Program-made: the position numbers and the translations under genes | Shown here: positions 39,901 through 53,590 of the stretch, in pieces | How positions within the stretch are numbered: the first letter of the stretch is position 1 | Layout of the letters: each line of letters begins with the position of its first letter | The notes under the pieces: generated by a model | Told to the model about the DNA's origin: nothing | The model's input: only the letters and a program-made list of their open reading frames with translations | Database searches by the model: none | Assembly (NCBI RefSeq): GCF_000002995.4 | Contig: NW_025062475.1 | Span: 8,746,187 to 8,810,186 of the forward strand | Length of the DNA: 64,000 nt | Origin: Brugia malayi | Lineage: Eukaryota; Nematoda; Chromadorea; Rhabditida; Onchocercidae | Direction: 5' to 3'

Positions 39901-42858
39901 CTTTTTCCCGGGTGATTCCTATCAGGTAGCATTAGGAGAACAGAAAAATTTAAATAAAATTGTGGATGCTCTGATTCGAAAAGCGATGAAAAAAAACAAA
40001 GAAGTGCTTGACCTAATTACTGTTATCAAAACCAAACAAGCCATCCGAATGGCTGCACAAACGCTGGAACATACTATTATTGATTTGCAAAAGTTAGTAG
40101 AAGTTATTGTTCAAATGCATTCGTAAACCCATTATTTTTTTTGCTTTAGGTTCTAAATATTAGTATCCTAATATTATAAATTATCTAAATAACTTTGCTT
40201 AAATGACTTCTTTCCGTCAAATTGATTACAATTCCAGAATTTAAAGTATTTAGTGCAAAAGCTATTTTCATTTTAGGCAGGGATTTTTGCATCACGAATC
40301 GGTACAACAATGGGAGCGTTCTTTGAATCGTTTGCGTGATCGTGGTGAGCGTTTAATTAATTCTCCGGATCCCAGCTTTCAGGATGCTCTGGAATCTGTT
40401 CATTGGATTCAGGCTATCGATAATCAGAAAAGGCAGGACTTAGTGGATAAATTGGTCAAATATCTTGAAACACAATCTGGAATTGAACAGTCAGGTGGCC
40501 AGTTAGTCCAAACGTTCGGAAAGACGATGTACTTTATCCGAAAGGGCATTTGCAAGTTAGTCATTTGTCTTTGACCACAAGATATCTTTTTAGGAAATTT
40601 ATTTGTTCCATTTCTTTTTTGCAAGCTCTCAAACTTCTATTTTTGGTTTCAAATGCGAGTACGATTGTGAGGCTAATATAAATATGATTGTTACTAATGA
40701 TAAATACAACTACTAATTACAGAGTAACTGAAATGACATTATCGAGGCGGGGGAAAGAGCACAAGCACGATTATTATGTATATCAGGGGCGCTTTGTTGG
40801 AGAGCGAAATTTGTTGGACAAAAATGATTTCGTTTGTTTTCTTCTGATTGCCAGAAATTTTTCACTACTTTAGAATTCCGATGAAAAAAAGTAATAAATC
40901 TAATGTAATCCTCAAAAAATATGATAAATGGATATGTAAAAATATCACTGAAAAATGGCTTTGTTGTTAGGAAATTTTCCAAGCTTTTTAGCAATATATC
41001 TAATTTGATCTTATTGTTTAAGCGACGTGAATCCGTGAAAAAACCAAAAGTTGAATACCGGACATCAACCGACTGCATTTTGATCAAGATTGATGAAGAT
41101 ACAATGGATATGGTTCGGTCATTTGATAGCTCAATCATTAGGACAATATCGCGAAAGGAGCAAACACGACGACTTATATATGAACTAAAGGAACAACATG
41201 AGTCGTTTGTATTTACTTTCTTAGATACAATTTCAAATTTATATTGGGTATTCATATATATTTTGTATTCATATACTATTCGCATACAGTTTCAAATTTC
41301 TATTCATGTACGCTGGTTGGAAGTAGATAGATTTTTAGAATATATCTAAAATAATCAGAACTGAATTTACAAAAATTTGCATATTAAATTAATTGAAATT
41401 AAAATAATGTTAATGGTATTACTGCAGTTTTGCTTTAATAACTTTGGATGAATTCGAAAAATTATACACAAGACATGGATATTCCGTGGGTGGTCGAGTA
41501 GACGTTGAAGTTGGAATTGGAAGGAAGCTTATTATCGGATTCCGAGCAATGATGGTTGCCTTGAAACCTTCAACGAGTTTGGATGATCATTATCATATTC
41601 TGGGACCAGCTGTTGTAACGCTGAAACCTGTTGGTGAAGATGTAAGGTTTCTTTTATTCTTAAAAATGTAGCTAGGAATTTGAAATGGAATATAGAGTAT
41701 GAATGATTAAACGTTAAAAAGTTAAACCATTGAAAATCCGAAAAATGAGTACATTTTTTAGGAAGGAATGTCTGTTCTTATTGATAATGAGCGAAGTGCC
41801 GATCAGCCGACCCTAGATGTAGAAAGTAATATATCATTAGAAACTGGAACGGAAGAGCCGGACAAAATTTTATCAAGGAAAAAAGTTAATGCTAAAATAT
41901 GTTTTCTTGAACGTTTCATCCATGTTTTATGAGATTTTTAGCAGTTGAAATTTTATAATTCTAATAAATTTAATAATTTTAAGAAAATTACTAAGAAAAA
42001 TAGTTACCAAATTTACAGGGCAGTATTAAAAAGAAAATATTGTCAACAACTTCAAGGACCGCGGTAATAGTTCACATTCAAGTGCATTCAGTTAACTTTT
42101 GTTTATGAAATACGGATTATACATTTGCTCTAGAATTGAAGACTTATTTTAATAGCAACAAAAATTTTTTTTTATTGATTTTCATAAAACTAAACTGCTT
42201 TATTTAGCAAACACTCCCAATCCTTTTGGAGAAGACCAAATCATCGTTTGGTGAGCTAGAAAAGGTAAAAATGGAATTAACTGAGTCTGTTTTTGCTTTT
42301 GCTTATTGCACTTCATGCTACTTAATTATTCGGTATCACCAAATTGTTGAAATAAATGATTAAATCAATGTTAGCAGACAAGCATTTAAAGAAATATTGA
42401 ACTAAATCAGTGACTAAATTAAGGTTAGTGCACAGATGTCCAAAGCTGGCACATTGTACAAATAAGCTCAAAGTTGACAAAAGATTGGCTTGCATGCACA
42501 GAAGGATTGTGATTATTACATCTTCAGATATGACTTATTTCAGGGTAAAATAGAAGCAAAAAAATTACGGCCAAGTTCAGAACGGACTCAACTGACAAGG
42601 AGGACTGAATCAAAACCTTTAAAACCATCATCACTAGATGTAACAGAAAAGAAGACATTAGAAACACAGTCGGATGAGGAAGATGAAGACCAAGAACAGA
42701 AAGATTCGGAAACCACCGCAAAACTGAGGAAAAAGACGGAAAAATATTTGGAAATCGAGCGCACTCAGACACATTCACAACAGTCCTACGTCACAAGTAT
42801 CACAAGCGTTAAAAGTTCCAATAGTGAAGGTACTACTAACTCTAATTTCAGTGGTTAA
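33977..42858 (+). CDS. SLC9C-like (sperm-type) Na+/H+ exchanger, about 1355 aa
   Basis: Membrane cation/proton exchanger. Exons: 33977-34116, 34490-34583, 34698-34874, 35607-35768, about 35847-35875, 35950-36105, 36368-36474, 36622-36754, 36903-37196, 37367-37570, 37721-37825, 37988-38221, 38423-38538, 38653-38716, 38754-38906, 39140-39317, 39626-39747, 39824-40092, 40277-40555, 40723-40831, 41023-41201, 41428-41641, 41762-41884, 42019-42063, 42208-42264, 42544-42858. The exchanger core shows LLPLLIFESA, ATDPVAVVAILEDIG, GESLLND with its Asn-Asp pair, and YGGLKGALALLLV. A linker with EANWTVVNEQIE and WTLGAISGRAAHLVIDLLEHG follows, as in sperm NHE. Four more membrane stretches come next; the last, FLTLLKILRITPLF, resembles a sparse S4. 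Exons 19-21 resemble a cyclic-nucleotide-binding fold (YFIRKGICK, VGERNLL, TSTDCILIKI). The tail is acidic and Ser-rich. Exon 5, the 37-nt intron at 38717-38753 and the exon 21/22 join are uncertain; exon 4 to 5 does not close in phase as listed unless exon 4 runs on to a later donor. Confidence 0.87.
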
Positions 42859-44211
42859 GCACTTAATTATTACAAGAACTGTTGCAAAAACATTGATGTT
42901 TGAGCAATTTAAAAATCACCGAACAAATTGTTGCAATATTTTTTGTGTTGGTGCTAATTAATCATCCAATTATTTCTATACTTTTCACTCTTCAATTCTT
43001 TTTTTTTTTGTCATTTACTAAACTTTTCTTATATCTTAAACCAATACTGGTTCATGTGTTCAAAATCATATATCATTTCTAACATGCTAAAATATACATA
43101 GATCTATTTTTGAGTTTTCCTTTTTTTCAGCGCCAGCAAAGTGATCAAAATAAACCGAAGAATTTTGCATTTTTGTATATATTTTAAAGTATCATTTTTA
43201 GAAAAATTGTTGCTGTGCTGAAGTTCCAAATCATATTCAATTATTTTTCTCTGTTTCACATTTTTATCTATAGATGGAAACTGTAACAATTAACATAGTA
43301 AATTTCTAAAGTACCGCAATTCAGCTGATTCTCTTACAATTGATTTCGTTATGACATCTAAGGTTACCAATGTGAAATTTCTCACCAAATTCCCCTTTAT
43401 CATGAGCTCATTATTTAATGAACAAAGTTAGAGTTCATTCGTAACATTCCTTATTAACAATAAAAATTCAACAATTTTAAAATGTGAAGTTGTAAACATT
43501 GTTATGGTGGAGCTCCATATAATAAAAGACATTGAAAGAAATTTAGGTGAAACGGTATTCTCAGTTCACTGCATGAGTAGGAAGAACAACGGGGCAGTTT
43601 AAAATTTAATATGCAAAATACAATAGTATTATACAAAGTTATACATTAATGTCAGCTTATTAGTTGGTCTTTAATCTAGATCTAGACGACAAGAAATCAA
43701 AAGTCAAGAATTGTTGTATGTGAAATTATGACAGTTACGGGCATTTTCTTCCCCACTGAGTTCTTCGAAATCATCTTACGATAAAGATGGAATTAAACAT
43801 TGCAAAAAAAATAAAAATAAGCTGTACAGAATCACTGGACTTCATTGAACTGAATTTTGAAGTGATAATTATGAATGCCAGTCGAAAATGATTGTATTCA
43901 ATAACCCGATTGCATTAAATCTTTCCATTAAAGTGAAAACTTATCCAGTATTTCGGGAAGGAGTTATTCAAGTCATTATTTTAAAGAAAAACATTTGATT
44001 TTTCTTGTTTAATCTTAATTTATATTTAGGCTCGAACTATATTTACTCTTATGACTTCATCGCAACGTAAGCACTACTTAAAGTACACTTAATTACAGGG
44101 AACGATATCATGGAATTCCTAGAGCGTACTCAAATTCATTTTTATTTTATGTTCACTCGATGCCATTTGCAGTCTAATTGGGTAGATTCCAATTGATTCA
44201 AATCAGTTTCC
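42859..44211. other. Convergent intergenic region between exchanger and BRICHOS gene
   Basis: Both flanking genes end here. AATAAA at 43149-43154 may serve the exchanger and TTTATT at 44141-44146 (minus-strand AATAAA) the BRICHOS gene. The remainder is AT-rich with short chance ORFs only. Confidence 0.55.
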
Positions 44212-47200
44212 TCATGAATCTTGTCTATTCGATAAAATTTTTGGATACGACCAATGTCCACCATAACTATCAGATGTCAGTTGATATCTTTCCCATTCAG
44301 ACACATAAAGTCGGAAGCAATCCAAACGTCTGATACCGATTGTCATATCATCTTCATATTTATGTAATCGTTGAATAGCAAAGTTTGGTAAGCAAAAGTC
44401 ATAGCAATTCGAGCAGCTTGAATCTGAAATATGCATGATATTGTTAGAGTACTAACCTATAAATGTAATAAAGAGCATAATTATATATAATGAGAATTAG
44501 CAAATATCTCAATTAAGCGCTTCAACAACAAGTAATACCAGTATTAAAGGTTAAAAGTTCTGAACTAACCTCTTGTATAGACCGTATGTTTCAGCAAGTA
44601 CCATTTTGCACTTTGACAATTATCGATTTCATTTGTAAATTTACGTTTTGCACTTTTAGCATCTATTGCTTCTGCATGGTACTGCCAATATTCTTGCCAT
44701 CCGTATTCCGAATAAATCTTAATGCTCAGCCGGAGGTTTCAAAATGATGAGATTTATAAGCAATAGCAACATTTGGTAAACAAATTTAAGAGCCGCGACG
44801 TTTTTTGTTACAATGTTGTTTGCATTATTCAAAATCTATGAGCTTTTGTAAATTGGAAATTAGACAAAAATTGAATAGTCGGCATGCTACCTCAGACGTT
44901 ACAGATGAAAGTGCATCACGAAGAGCTGAGATATTTGGAATAGCGGACCGGTCAAGAGGTATCAAGAAACATACAATCTGTTTGCCAGAACTGTCAATCA
45001 ACGCATGATCCGCTATTGCTACGTAACCCTGCAAATTTCAAATGCTGCTACCAAGAAACAGAAATGATGTTAATTTAAAAATTTCCTGTGGAATATTGAC
45101 AATAAACTAAAGAGTTAAACTGTTCAGTTTTTTTTTTTTTTTTTTCTTTTTGTGAATCCTAGCCTGTAGATAAGGATAAAAGAATGTCGATAGAGATGTA
45201 AATAAAAATAAAAGAAATGTAGATAAGAAATAAATAAAAGTACCGTTTCGAAATCGATAACACTGAGTGAATTACTTCTGAACGGTAAATTACCGATCAG
45301 CTCGAAGTGAACTTGTGATGAACTGTAAAAGATAATATTAAGTAGGCTGGGAATCTGGTTGTAAACGCCATCCTGGACAAGACGATGACACTTTTTACAT
45401 ATTGGTGGATATAGAGATAATGTCCGTACCTAAAGGCCAATTTTTTACAAAGAAAGTCATACAGAACTGATCTATTTAGACTTATAACAAATTTATTACA
45501 GAAGCTCATTGTGAACATCTAATAGTATTTTATATTTAGGAGATCATTAAAAGTTGGTATTTCGACAGAAAGACTTCAAACACCAATTGCAAAAATTTTC
45601 TAACTTCAAAATTATTTCTTAAAGACTTTAAAAAACATTTCAAAATTTAAATAATCATTCATAATATTGATAAGTATCTAGAAAGCAGAAATGAGCCTCT
45701 TTATTAGCCTCAAAAATATAGCCTTCATTACCAACCAGTGGTAACACTTACCGAATAAGAGCCAAATAAAGCGTTAAGAACAATACCAAGCAAAATAAAA
45801 AATAAAGTGATAAGAAGCAAAAATAACAATAAAAAACAAATTAAGCGAGGCGTCCATGTCGTATTCCTGAAATTTTCTTTCCGACACTTAAAACATTCAC
45901 AAGAATTGCTTCAGAATAATTTTCAATTTTTCACTTTACATGAAAAGAGGTAGGTAGTGATACTTTGGTAATCATTACGGTATATAACACTTATGACGTA
46001 CAGAAAAGATACCTTAAAGAGATCCATGTGCATTTCTACTTCCATTAGCTTCAATTTCCATTTGACGACTATTTGCTATCTCGAGATGTAAGGACTGAAT
46101 TTTGTAAGGAGTAAATGATTTCCCAAACTTATTCCCGGTTTCTGAGATTATTAAAATAAGGCTCACAATTTGCTGAGAATTGCAATAACTTAGAAAACCT
46201 TGCTCTGGAGATAATTTTCCTTATGAATTGTATCATTTGTTCCCATAGTGTGATCATTTCTTCGGATGATTGCGAATGCGATTTTATAAAATCAGCGATT
46301 AATGAGGCATCCGACCGAGGCTGTAATTCGGAATTATCATGAAAATTTAAATGCTTTAAGGTTGATATATTTTCCCTTCATTAAAATTGGCAATTCCTTA
46401 GCACATGTTTCAACTCACCGCATAAACATCAGTCGGATCATCTTGTTGTCCCATTTGCATACGCTTGTAACTATCCTTTCGCGACAGTTTACTAAAATAG
46501 GCCACACTTCCAGATTTAGATTAAATTGAATGAGAACAAGATAAAGTTAAACATCAAACGATGATCAGGAAAGGCAGATCTTTAAATTTTGCATAGAAGT
46601 GCTATGATTTATTTATATATATTGTTAAATATTGTAATCTTCTGTGGAGCAAATCTAAATTTACTTAGGAGGTAATAAGCATAAAAAGAGCAAATTCTAT
46701 TAAATATTTTGGCGGAAATAATAAAAGACGATTAGAAAGTGGTTTCCACCATGCCTTCTTTAGTTACTCTCTGCTCTAAGTTCGAATCTTTGCAACTAAT
46801 TAACTAATTTTTGTAACTAATTAGTAAGCGAACCTTTCTGCCGGTAGAGTATCGGTATCTTGCCAGGTTTTCGTTCTCTCAGTGGGTGTTAAAGGAAGTG
46901 TATAAACAGTTTGCCGATGATGATCAATTGCAGCACCAATTTCATTAGCAGTTGACCTAAATGACAATTCTCATTTTGAGAGGAAGTATTTCAGATTACA
47001 GTTTGGTGTGAAAATACAAGCAACCTTGCTGAGTGAAGGAAGCCGACTTCTTTGTGACTAGATTTGAGAGGTGAGGAGATTCTTGAAGGCTTTCCTGCAG
47101 TTCGTTCCTGAATCAGTGTTGTCCGCTGATGTTCAACACTTCTATCAGTAAGCATCTGCTGCTGCTGATCTGGGCTCCGCTCTGTGTGCTGCATTCCGGA

Positions 47201-49170
47201 TCCATCATCGTTGATAAGGCCTGTCCCATGCGTTTGCACTATTCTTGCACCGCCCTCTGTAATAATAACTGTAGTCGAATTGAAGTGGGAGGGATTTGAG
47301 CAACAACTCAATATTGTTTACAATGATTAAGAATGTTAAATTTGATTTGTTGCAAAATATTTACATAGCTAAAAAACAAAAACTAATCTGTGATAATTAG
47401 AATTCAAAGCTTTAAATTTAAATGAGTAAGCGTTGCGAACTGACCTGACGTATGAACTTCGTGAACATCGTATCCATAGGAATAAATATTTGCCATGGAA
47501 CGATCTAGATTATCTGATAATTTGAGGTATGGTATGGATACGTTTACTGAATCCGTTTGACCAACCGGAGGCATCCCTATAATTAATTATTCTAATAGAT
47601 CGATCCTCCTCACTCCTTTTCATCTTACTTTTTAAATCAATAAACATGCTCTTTATTAATTTATTAATAATATGCTCAGGCCTTTTTTTATTTAATTAAT
47701 AACTTTGTATTTATACATGATTAAAAGGAAGGATTGGTTAGCAGCAGCAACATTAAGGTTTAAGTTAAATTTTCAGAACTATACTGGACTCATAACTGAT
47801 CAGATAAAGTCTCATATATTCCATTTCCTTTGTAAACAGAAATTCAGGAGAAAGCTAAAGAAACAAATAAGGAAAAAGAGTAAGTAGTAGTATCTAAGAC
47901 TATGACAGAGCAGTTGCAGAAGAGAAAACCAAAGTTTAGAATTTTCAACAAACGCTCTTCCACTGCTTTATTCACGGCGTTGCTTTTTAACCTAATTCTC
48001 TCTTATGATTTAAATTAATTAACAAATATATGAGAATCTAAAGAATTATAAGTAATGAACACATGAAATAATCTATAAATACCAATATAAATCCAAACTA
48101 TTGAAATTTTGGACTTCGTCCATATCACCCCTTGCTCTTCAAACAAACCGATGTTATAGAAGGCGATAAGCACATATAAATTTTACTTAAAAGTTTTACT
48201 TATTAGTAAAATATTAAACAATGACAACAAGAAGGTATGAAATTCTCTCATAATGTCAACTTTGTAGATTTGTAAAATGAATAGTTAGTATAGTCACTGT
48301 AGTTTCATGAATAGATTTTTTATTTTATTAATGTGTTTTAAAAGAAAGTTTTGATATGAGTTTTGATGTGATAATATTATCAATCCCACAAATTTCCGTA
48401 AATCTCTAAAATAGCCAAACGAGAACTTTATAAAATTTTCAGTGAGCTCTTCAATTTAATTCAAATGGATGCCAAAAGATACTGAATGCTTTTTTTGAAC
48501 ATAGCAATTTTATGTTGAATTGCAAATTTATTTATTTATTGCTAAGAAGCTTAAAAATTATAGCAAAACATTTAAAATCCAAGTACGCAAAATTGACATC
48601 CATTTGGAGGATAAATTAAAATGACAATACGGTTGATTATTTGTTTATATAGCAATGAGGTATTTAATGTTATTTATATTTGCAATAACAGAAAGTACTA
48701 CTAATAATACCTGATGTTTGCAAGAAGGATGCATCTCTGCTGCAGTCTCTTTCACCGGTTGCATAGAATCTGGAAGCGATAATAGATAACAAAGAATTGG
48801 AAGTTGAATTTGAAGGGAAGATGTAGTAATTTGAAGCGATAGAGACAGTTGGATAAAAATTTCCAATCTATATTATAAACTGTGTTTTAAGGATAATCCA
48901 TCTAAGAAAAAGCAGTAAAGGAACGAACCTTCGCTCTGCTTCAGTATTAAGTGCAGATGAAGGTGCTTGTAAAAAGTTTCGTGATGTACGGTAGAAATCA
49001 TGAATCGGTAATTCCTCATTGTATCGTTGTTCAACTGTTTCCGTTAGAATTTCTTGAAGGGGAATACGTGAATCACTGGTGCTGGCGCCAGTAGTTCGAC
49101 GTGATTCGGTCACATAATGCTCAATAATTTCCTTTTGCTCAATTTTCTTCGCCAGAGACTCATAGTCCAT
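44212..49170 (-). CDS. Type II membrane protein with BRICHOS-like lumenal domain, 593 aa
   Basis: Twelve exons close in frame: 49170-48929, 48769-48711, 47576-47445, 47256-47025, 46956-46834, 46491-46419, 46320-46199, 45866-45752, 45429-45244, 45028-44891, 44717-44570, 44423-44212. There is no signal peptide. About 330 hydrophilic residues, with a Gln-rich run near DQQQQMLTD, lead to one strong membrane helix at about 336-362 (LICFLLLFLLLITLFFILLG), which predicts a cytosolic N-terminus and lumenal or extracellular C-terminus. The outer part reads VAIADHALIDSSGKQIVCFL then IPLDRSAIPN, matching the BRICHOS pattern of a conserved Asp and the segment C-[FY]-[VL]-[IM]-P-L-[DN]-R. More Cys follow (SSCSNCYDFC). 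BRICHOS domains act as built-in chaperones in pro-proteins such as ITM2B, pro-SP-C and tenomodulin. I see no clear furin site. The C-terminal part after the domain is unassigned. The family call rests on pattern memory, not a search. Confidence 0.78.
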
Positions 49171-50632
49171 CTAGAAAAAGAACAAATTATGTACGAAAAA
49201 AACAAAAAATATATTCTACGGTATCGAAGCAAGGTCAGAAGTAAAATAGCAAATGAAGAAATGGTATTTGATAATGAAGTCATTCTAATTTATTCATACA
49301 ATTTATAAGATTATTTAGGATAAATTATTAGTAAGTGCATTATCATTTTGTTACCCAGAAAAATCGATCGTGTAATTGATTTATTTATACGGCCAAGTAA
49401 AAGAAATCGACTGATTAAAATTTTGAAAAAGTAGAAAATGGTGACAGTGTGCCTATAGTTCTTCTTCGAAATGATTTATGGTGCGGAGGGATATTCAATA
49501 TGATTGATAAAGGAAGGAAATAAGTAGGAGTGAGACAGGTATGCAAAATGCACAGGTTGGATTAGTGAAAAAGTAATTTTTCAGACAGTTCGGATTAAAA
49601 TACACAGCAAAATTATTTGGCTCTCAGTTTGTTTGCTGTGAATGGTATCGATTTCTTATTAAAAAAATATTGAAGTATGACGATCATTTTGTTGACAACA
49701 AATCAGAATTTGAAGAACGATTCGCTTCTGAACATAGAACAATGCTAATTTATTTTATAATCAAGTGGGTATTTGAGTGATTATCGATAAGCAGAATCCA
49801 ATTTGTAATCTTAAATTCAAGTCACTTGTGAAGTAAAATTGAACACAAACTTTGATCTAGTTCATGCATTGGTCATCGTAAAAAAGTATCACTATGCTGC
49901 CCTCTTTGAACAAAATGATTTAAATAGAACTGTAGGTGAATCTCGTTGCTTCAGTGTAGCATTTTAGAAATAAATTCAATTCAAGTCAGTTATTATCTAA
50001 CTGAGGTGATAACAACTGTAACGATATCACACATAAAAGCAATGATATATATATATATATATTTGTTATTGGGATAAAAACTGATCATTCAACAATGCGC
50101 TAAAGGAATCGTGATTTTCTAATTTGTAATGATTTTTGTTAGATTAGTGTTAATTTGCCAGAATTTTTCTTACGTTAATATATTAATTTTGTGATCGTAA
50201 TAACTCGAATAACTTTTGGCGCATTTGTATAGCTAATGCAATCGAACAAATCTTGAATTTCAAGTTTTGCAGGCTGACTCTTATAAAATCCTAGAATATT
50301 CATTTGTTTGAGCAATTCAAAATCTCCATTTCTTTAAAAATTTTTTATATGCAGACTTTTTAATTTAAGCGAAAAAGATGAAATGAAGGATTCTAAATTT
50401 TGGAAGAAAAAATTTGCAGAAAATCTTCGTCCGTCCGATAGCTATGCGCTGTCATTATTCCTGTCATCATTCCCGTGGAAATATTTACTTCATAAAAAAT
50501 TTTCTGAATGAATATGACTCAAAATACAATTAATAAAAGGACACCGCTCAAAATATTATTAATCCTTAAAGTTCAAAGCTATCTTTTTCGGTTAGTCAAA
50601 AAATCTTTCATACGGTGATCAAATGACTGGTA

Positions 50633-50822
<190 letters not shown>

Positions 50823-52867
50823 AGTTTTAGCGATGTAATAAATCTGTATTCTTAGTATCACTATCAATAATAAGAGTGCTAGCCTGAAACATGGATGCCA
50901 ATACTGAAGTCATTATTACGTGGACATATCACTGTAAGTACCCATTTCAGAAAATATGTAATTACTCTTTAAAGGGTCACTGAGAGAAAATTTTTGAAGA
51001 GAAAATAATTCAAAAAATTAGGAAAGGGTATGTCAGCATAATAACCTAACAGCAATACTTTTGCAACATTTTAGTATCGAGGAGTGCAACGACAGTGACA
51101 TGTAGAGAATATCCAGTAGTATAGAAAGATAGTTCGGGAAATGAAGTCTAAATTTCGAAAGATTGAAGTATCAAGTAATTCTTGAAATAGAAAACAGTTA
51201 CATAATAGATTAAGAAGAAAAAAGGTATACTGCACAATGAATACTTTTTTTTTTTTTAAGTGTGGTAAAGTTTTGATGAAATTGTTGATGAATGATGATA
51301 CTCGAACTGAGCAATATAAGAATCAGTATATAGAATCGGAACGTTACGTGAGGTCACGGGAGATACTTGTTGAACATAAAAAAGAAAGAAATTTCTGCAA
51401 GAGGGAAGATGAAGGAAAACAAAATAGTTAGCAGTTCCTAGAAGAAGTAGCACTTCTTAATGGAAAATTTCGATTTTAAAGAGTTATAAACCGAAAAGCG
51501 AAGAGAAACCTATTTGAGCTTATGTGAAAAATTAAATGTTGAATTTATGTAAAAAAAAATTAAAGTAAACAAGTTTAGCCAATGGATGTGGTAAATCTAA
51601 TCAAAAAAGTTTGCTTTCTAAGCGTGTTATAGCAGTGACTGCTTGAAGTCTACATGGATAGCAATATGGTATAACTTCACTTCACTGAACCAAGGGCAAC
51701 TGATTTCCAGTTTAACATTAGTATTAACAAAGTTAATATGTGAAGAGCAGCCTGTTACACACGTTATGAAACATAAATATCAGCACCAAATATTTACCAA
51801 ATACATTTTAAAGTTAATCAAGAAAAAGTAGCGTTTGTAAGGACACTGTGAGGAAATCGAAAAAGTAATAATACCAAAGTTGAAATGTTCAAAGTTAGTG
51901 TGTTGTAGCAATAAATGCGACAATAAAATGCGATACATACTGACCCAAGGAAAGTTAAAATTTCCGAGGATGAGATAGAGCAATAATTCTCAAGAATTCC
52001 TGAACAAAACTGGTCATACTGGAGGTACTAAAACATGTTAAAAGTAGTATGTTGTAAAATGATAAAAAAGTTTTCGTCACCAGCAATTCTGGATCAATGT
52101 GAATGAAAATGATGATCGCATGAAAAACTAGAAAGCAAACGTGCGTGAAGATGCTTTGAATCGTTAACAGCTTAATTTACATAAGCACTAAAGTTGATAA
52201 GTGTAAAAAAAGCTCAAAAAGATTGGAAATAATAACTCAGGAATTATATGATTTGTATCGAATTTCCCTTTGTTCGACATAAACGGATTTGAAATTTCTT
52301 TTGAAAGATAAAATTAGTAAGCTATGGGCTGAAATTAAGGTGAAATTGGTGTAAAAAATTTAAATTGCACTACCTGCGCTTTTCATTTCGTTCTTGATAC
52401 TCTTTATACATTATGTCTAAAGAAATAACAAAAAATAAATAAATAAATTCTCTTTCATAAAGGGAACTTATTTGAACATAGAATGATGTTTAGAAGGAGG
52501 ATTTAAGTAACATTTAACGTTGGCTTAAGAGTTTAATTAAGGTTATAATTCATTCACACCTATGAAATTTCACGTGAATTCAGTAAAACTTTTAGAGTTT
52601 TTATAGTAGTAGCAAACTTGTACACTTATTACTTGGTCCGCTTGATTACTGCATAACATAATAAATAGACAAAAATTTTTTAAATTTTCAAAGAAAATTC
52701 TCAAGAAAGTGGACATAAATACTGTCACGTTATCTTGCTTCCATAAAATACAATAGTTAATTATATGAATTCCGTGGTATTTAACATTAATATCGTTAGG
52801 TCTTTATTTTGAAATTTCAATCATTTTTTATGGAATGCAATTTTTTATTAACATCTTTTGATGATGT

Positions 52868-52879
52868 ATAATAATAATG

Positions 52880-52930
<51 letters not shown>
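52868..52930. repeat. (AAT)n trinucleotide microsatellite
   Basis: About 20 copies of AAT/ATA, broken once by TGA near 52878. It lies in non-coding DNA. Confidence 0.95.
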
Positions 52931-52931
<1 letters not shown>

Positions 52932-53510
52932 CAACAAATAACATTAACTATAAAATGCAAGCAGCATTTATAGAAATAATTCTCTGTAAACTGAAAAGAA
53001 TAAATGTATTACGATCATTTCATTTGTGATCATAAAACGTTTTCGATCATCAGTCTTCGACTTTAAGCCTTCCAGTATTTTTAGTTTCTGGAAGTGGGTG
53101 GTCCTTTTAATATGCAATAGTTACAAATTCGAAAATTAAAGGATTGGGAAACCCTGAAGAAAATTAGATATAAAAGAAGAAAAGAAGGTGAAAAAATAGA
53201 AAAGTTCTCAGACTTCTTTTTATTTCCTAACTTATTTATCCGAAAGAGATATTATCAGGATGTTCCTTTGCATAAAATACAACTTTTTCTTTTTTTTAAA
53301 TCAAAATGTTCTTCCAATAAAAAGAACTTCCATAACTTCCTACTTAATCAAAATTTATAGAGAATAATAGAAATTCTGGCAGATTATGCACTGCATGTTC
53401 TACCAGAAGGGCTTTTTAATTCACAAAGAAATGTCCCAATTAAGCAATTCACGTCTCTTAAGGCTGGTTGAGAAAATTTTCTGCAATTTCTTTGGTAATG
53501 CGGAAGTGAA

Positions 53511-53550
53511 AATAATAGAATTATGATGTAGGCATCATAATTCTATTATT
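53511..53550. repeat. Perfect inverted repeat, 18-bp arms, 4-nt loop
   Basis: AATAATAGAATTATGATG (53511-53528) is exactly complementary to 53533-53550 around the loop TAGG. Confidence 0.9.
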
Positions 53551-53590
53551 GAGAGAATTTAGACAAATGTTGAGAGAGAATTTAGACAAA
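53551..53590 (+). repeat. Exact 17-nt direct repeat next to the hairpin
   Basis: GAGAGAATTTAGACAAA occurs at 53551-53567 and again at 53574-53590. The first copy starts at the base after the right hairpin arm, so hairpin and repeat probably belong to one small element or one slippage event. Confidence 0.85.

Noticed and set aside
40713..41285. 190-codon minus-strand ORF, one of the longest in the window
   Set aside because: It is antisense to exchanger exons 20 and 21, which are supported by phase and similarity; no family match on the minus strand.
46741..46810. GTTCGAATC resembling a tRNA B box
   Set aside because: No A box, anticodon arm or acceptor stem pairing could be found around it.
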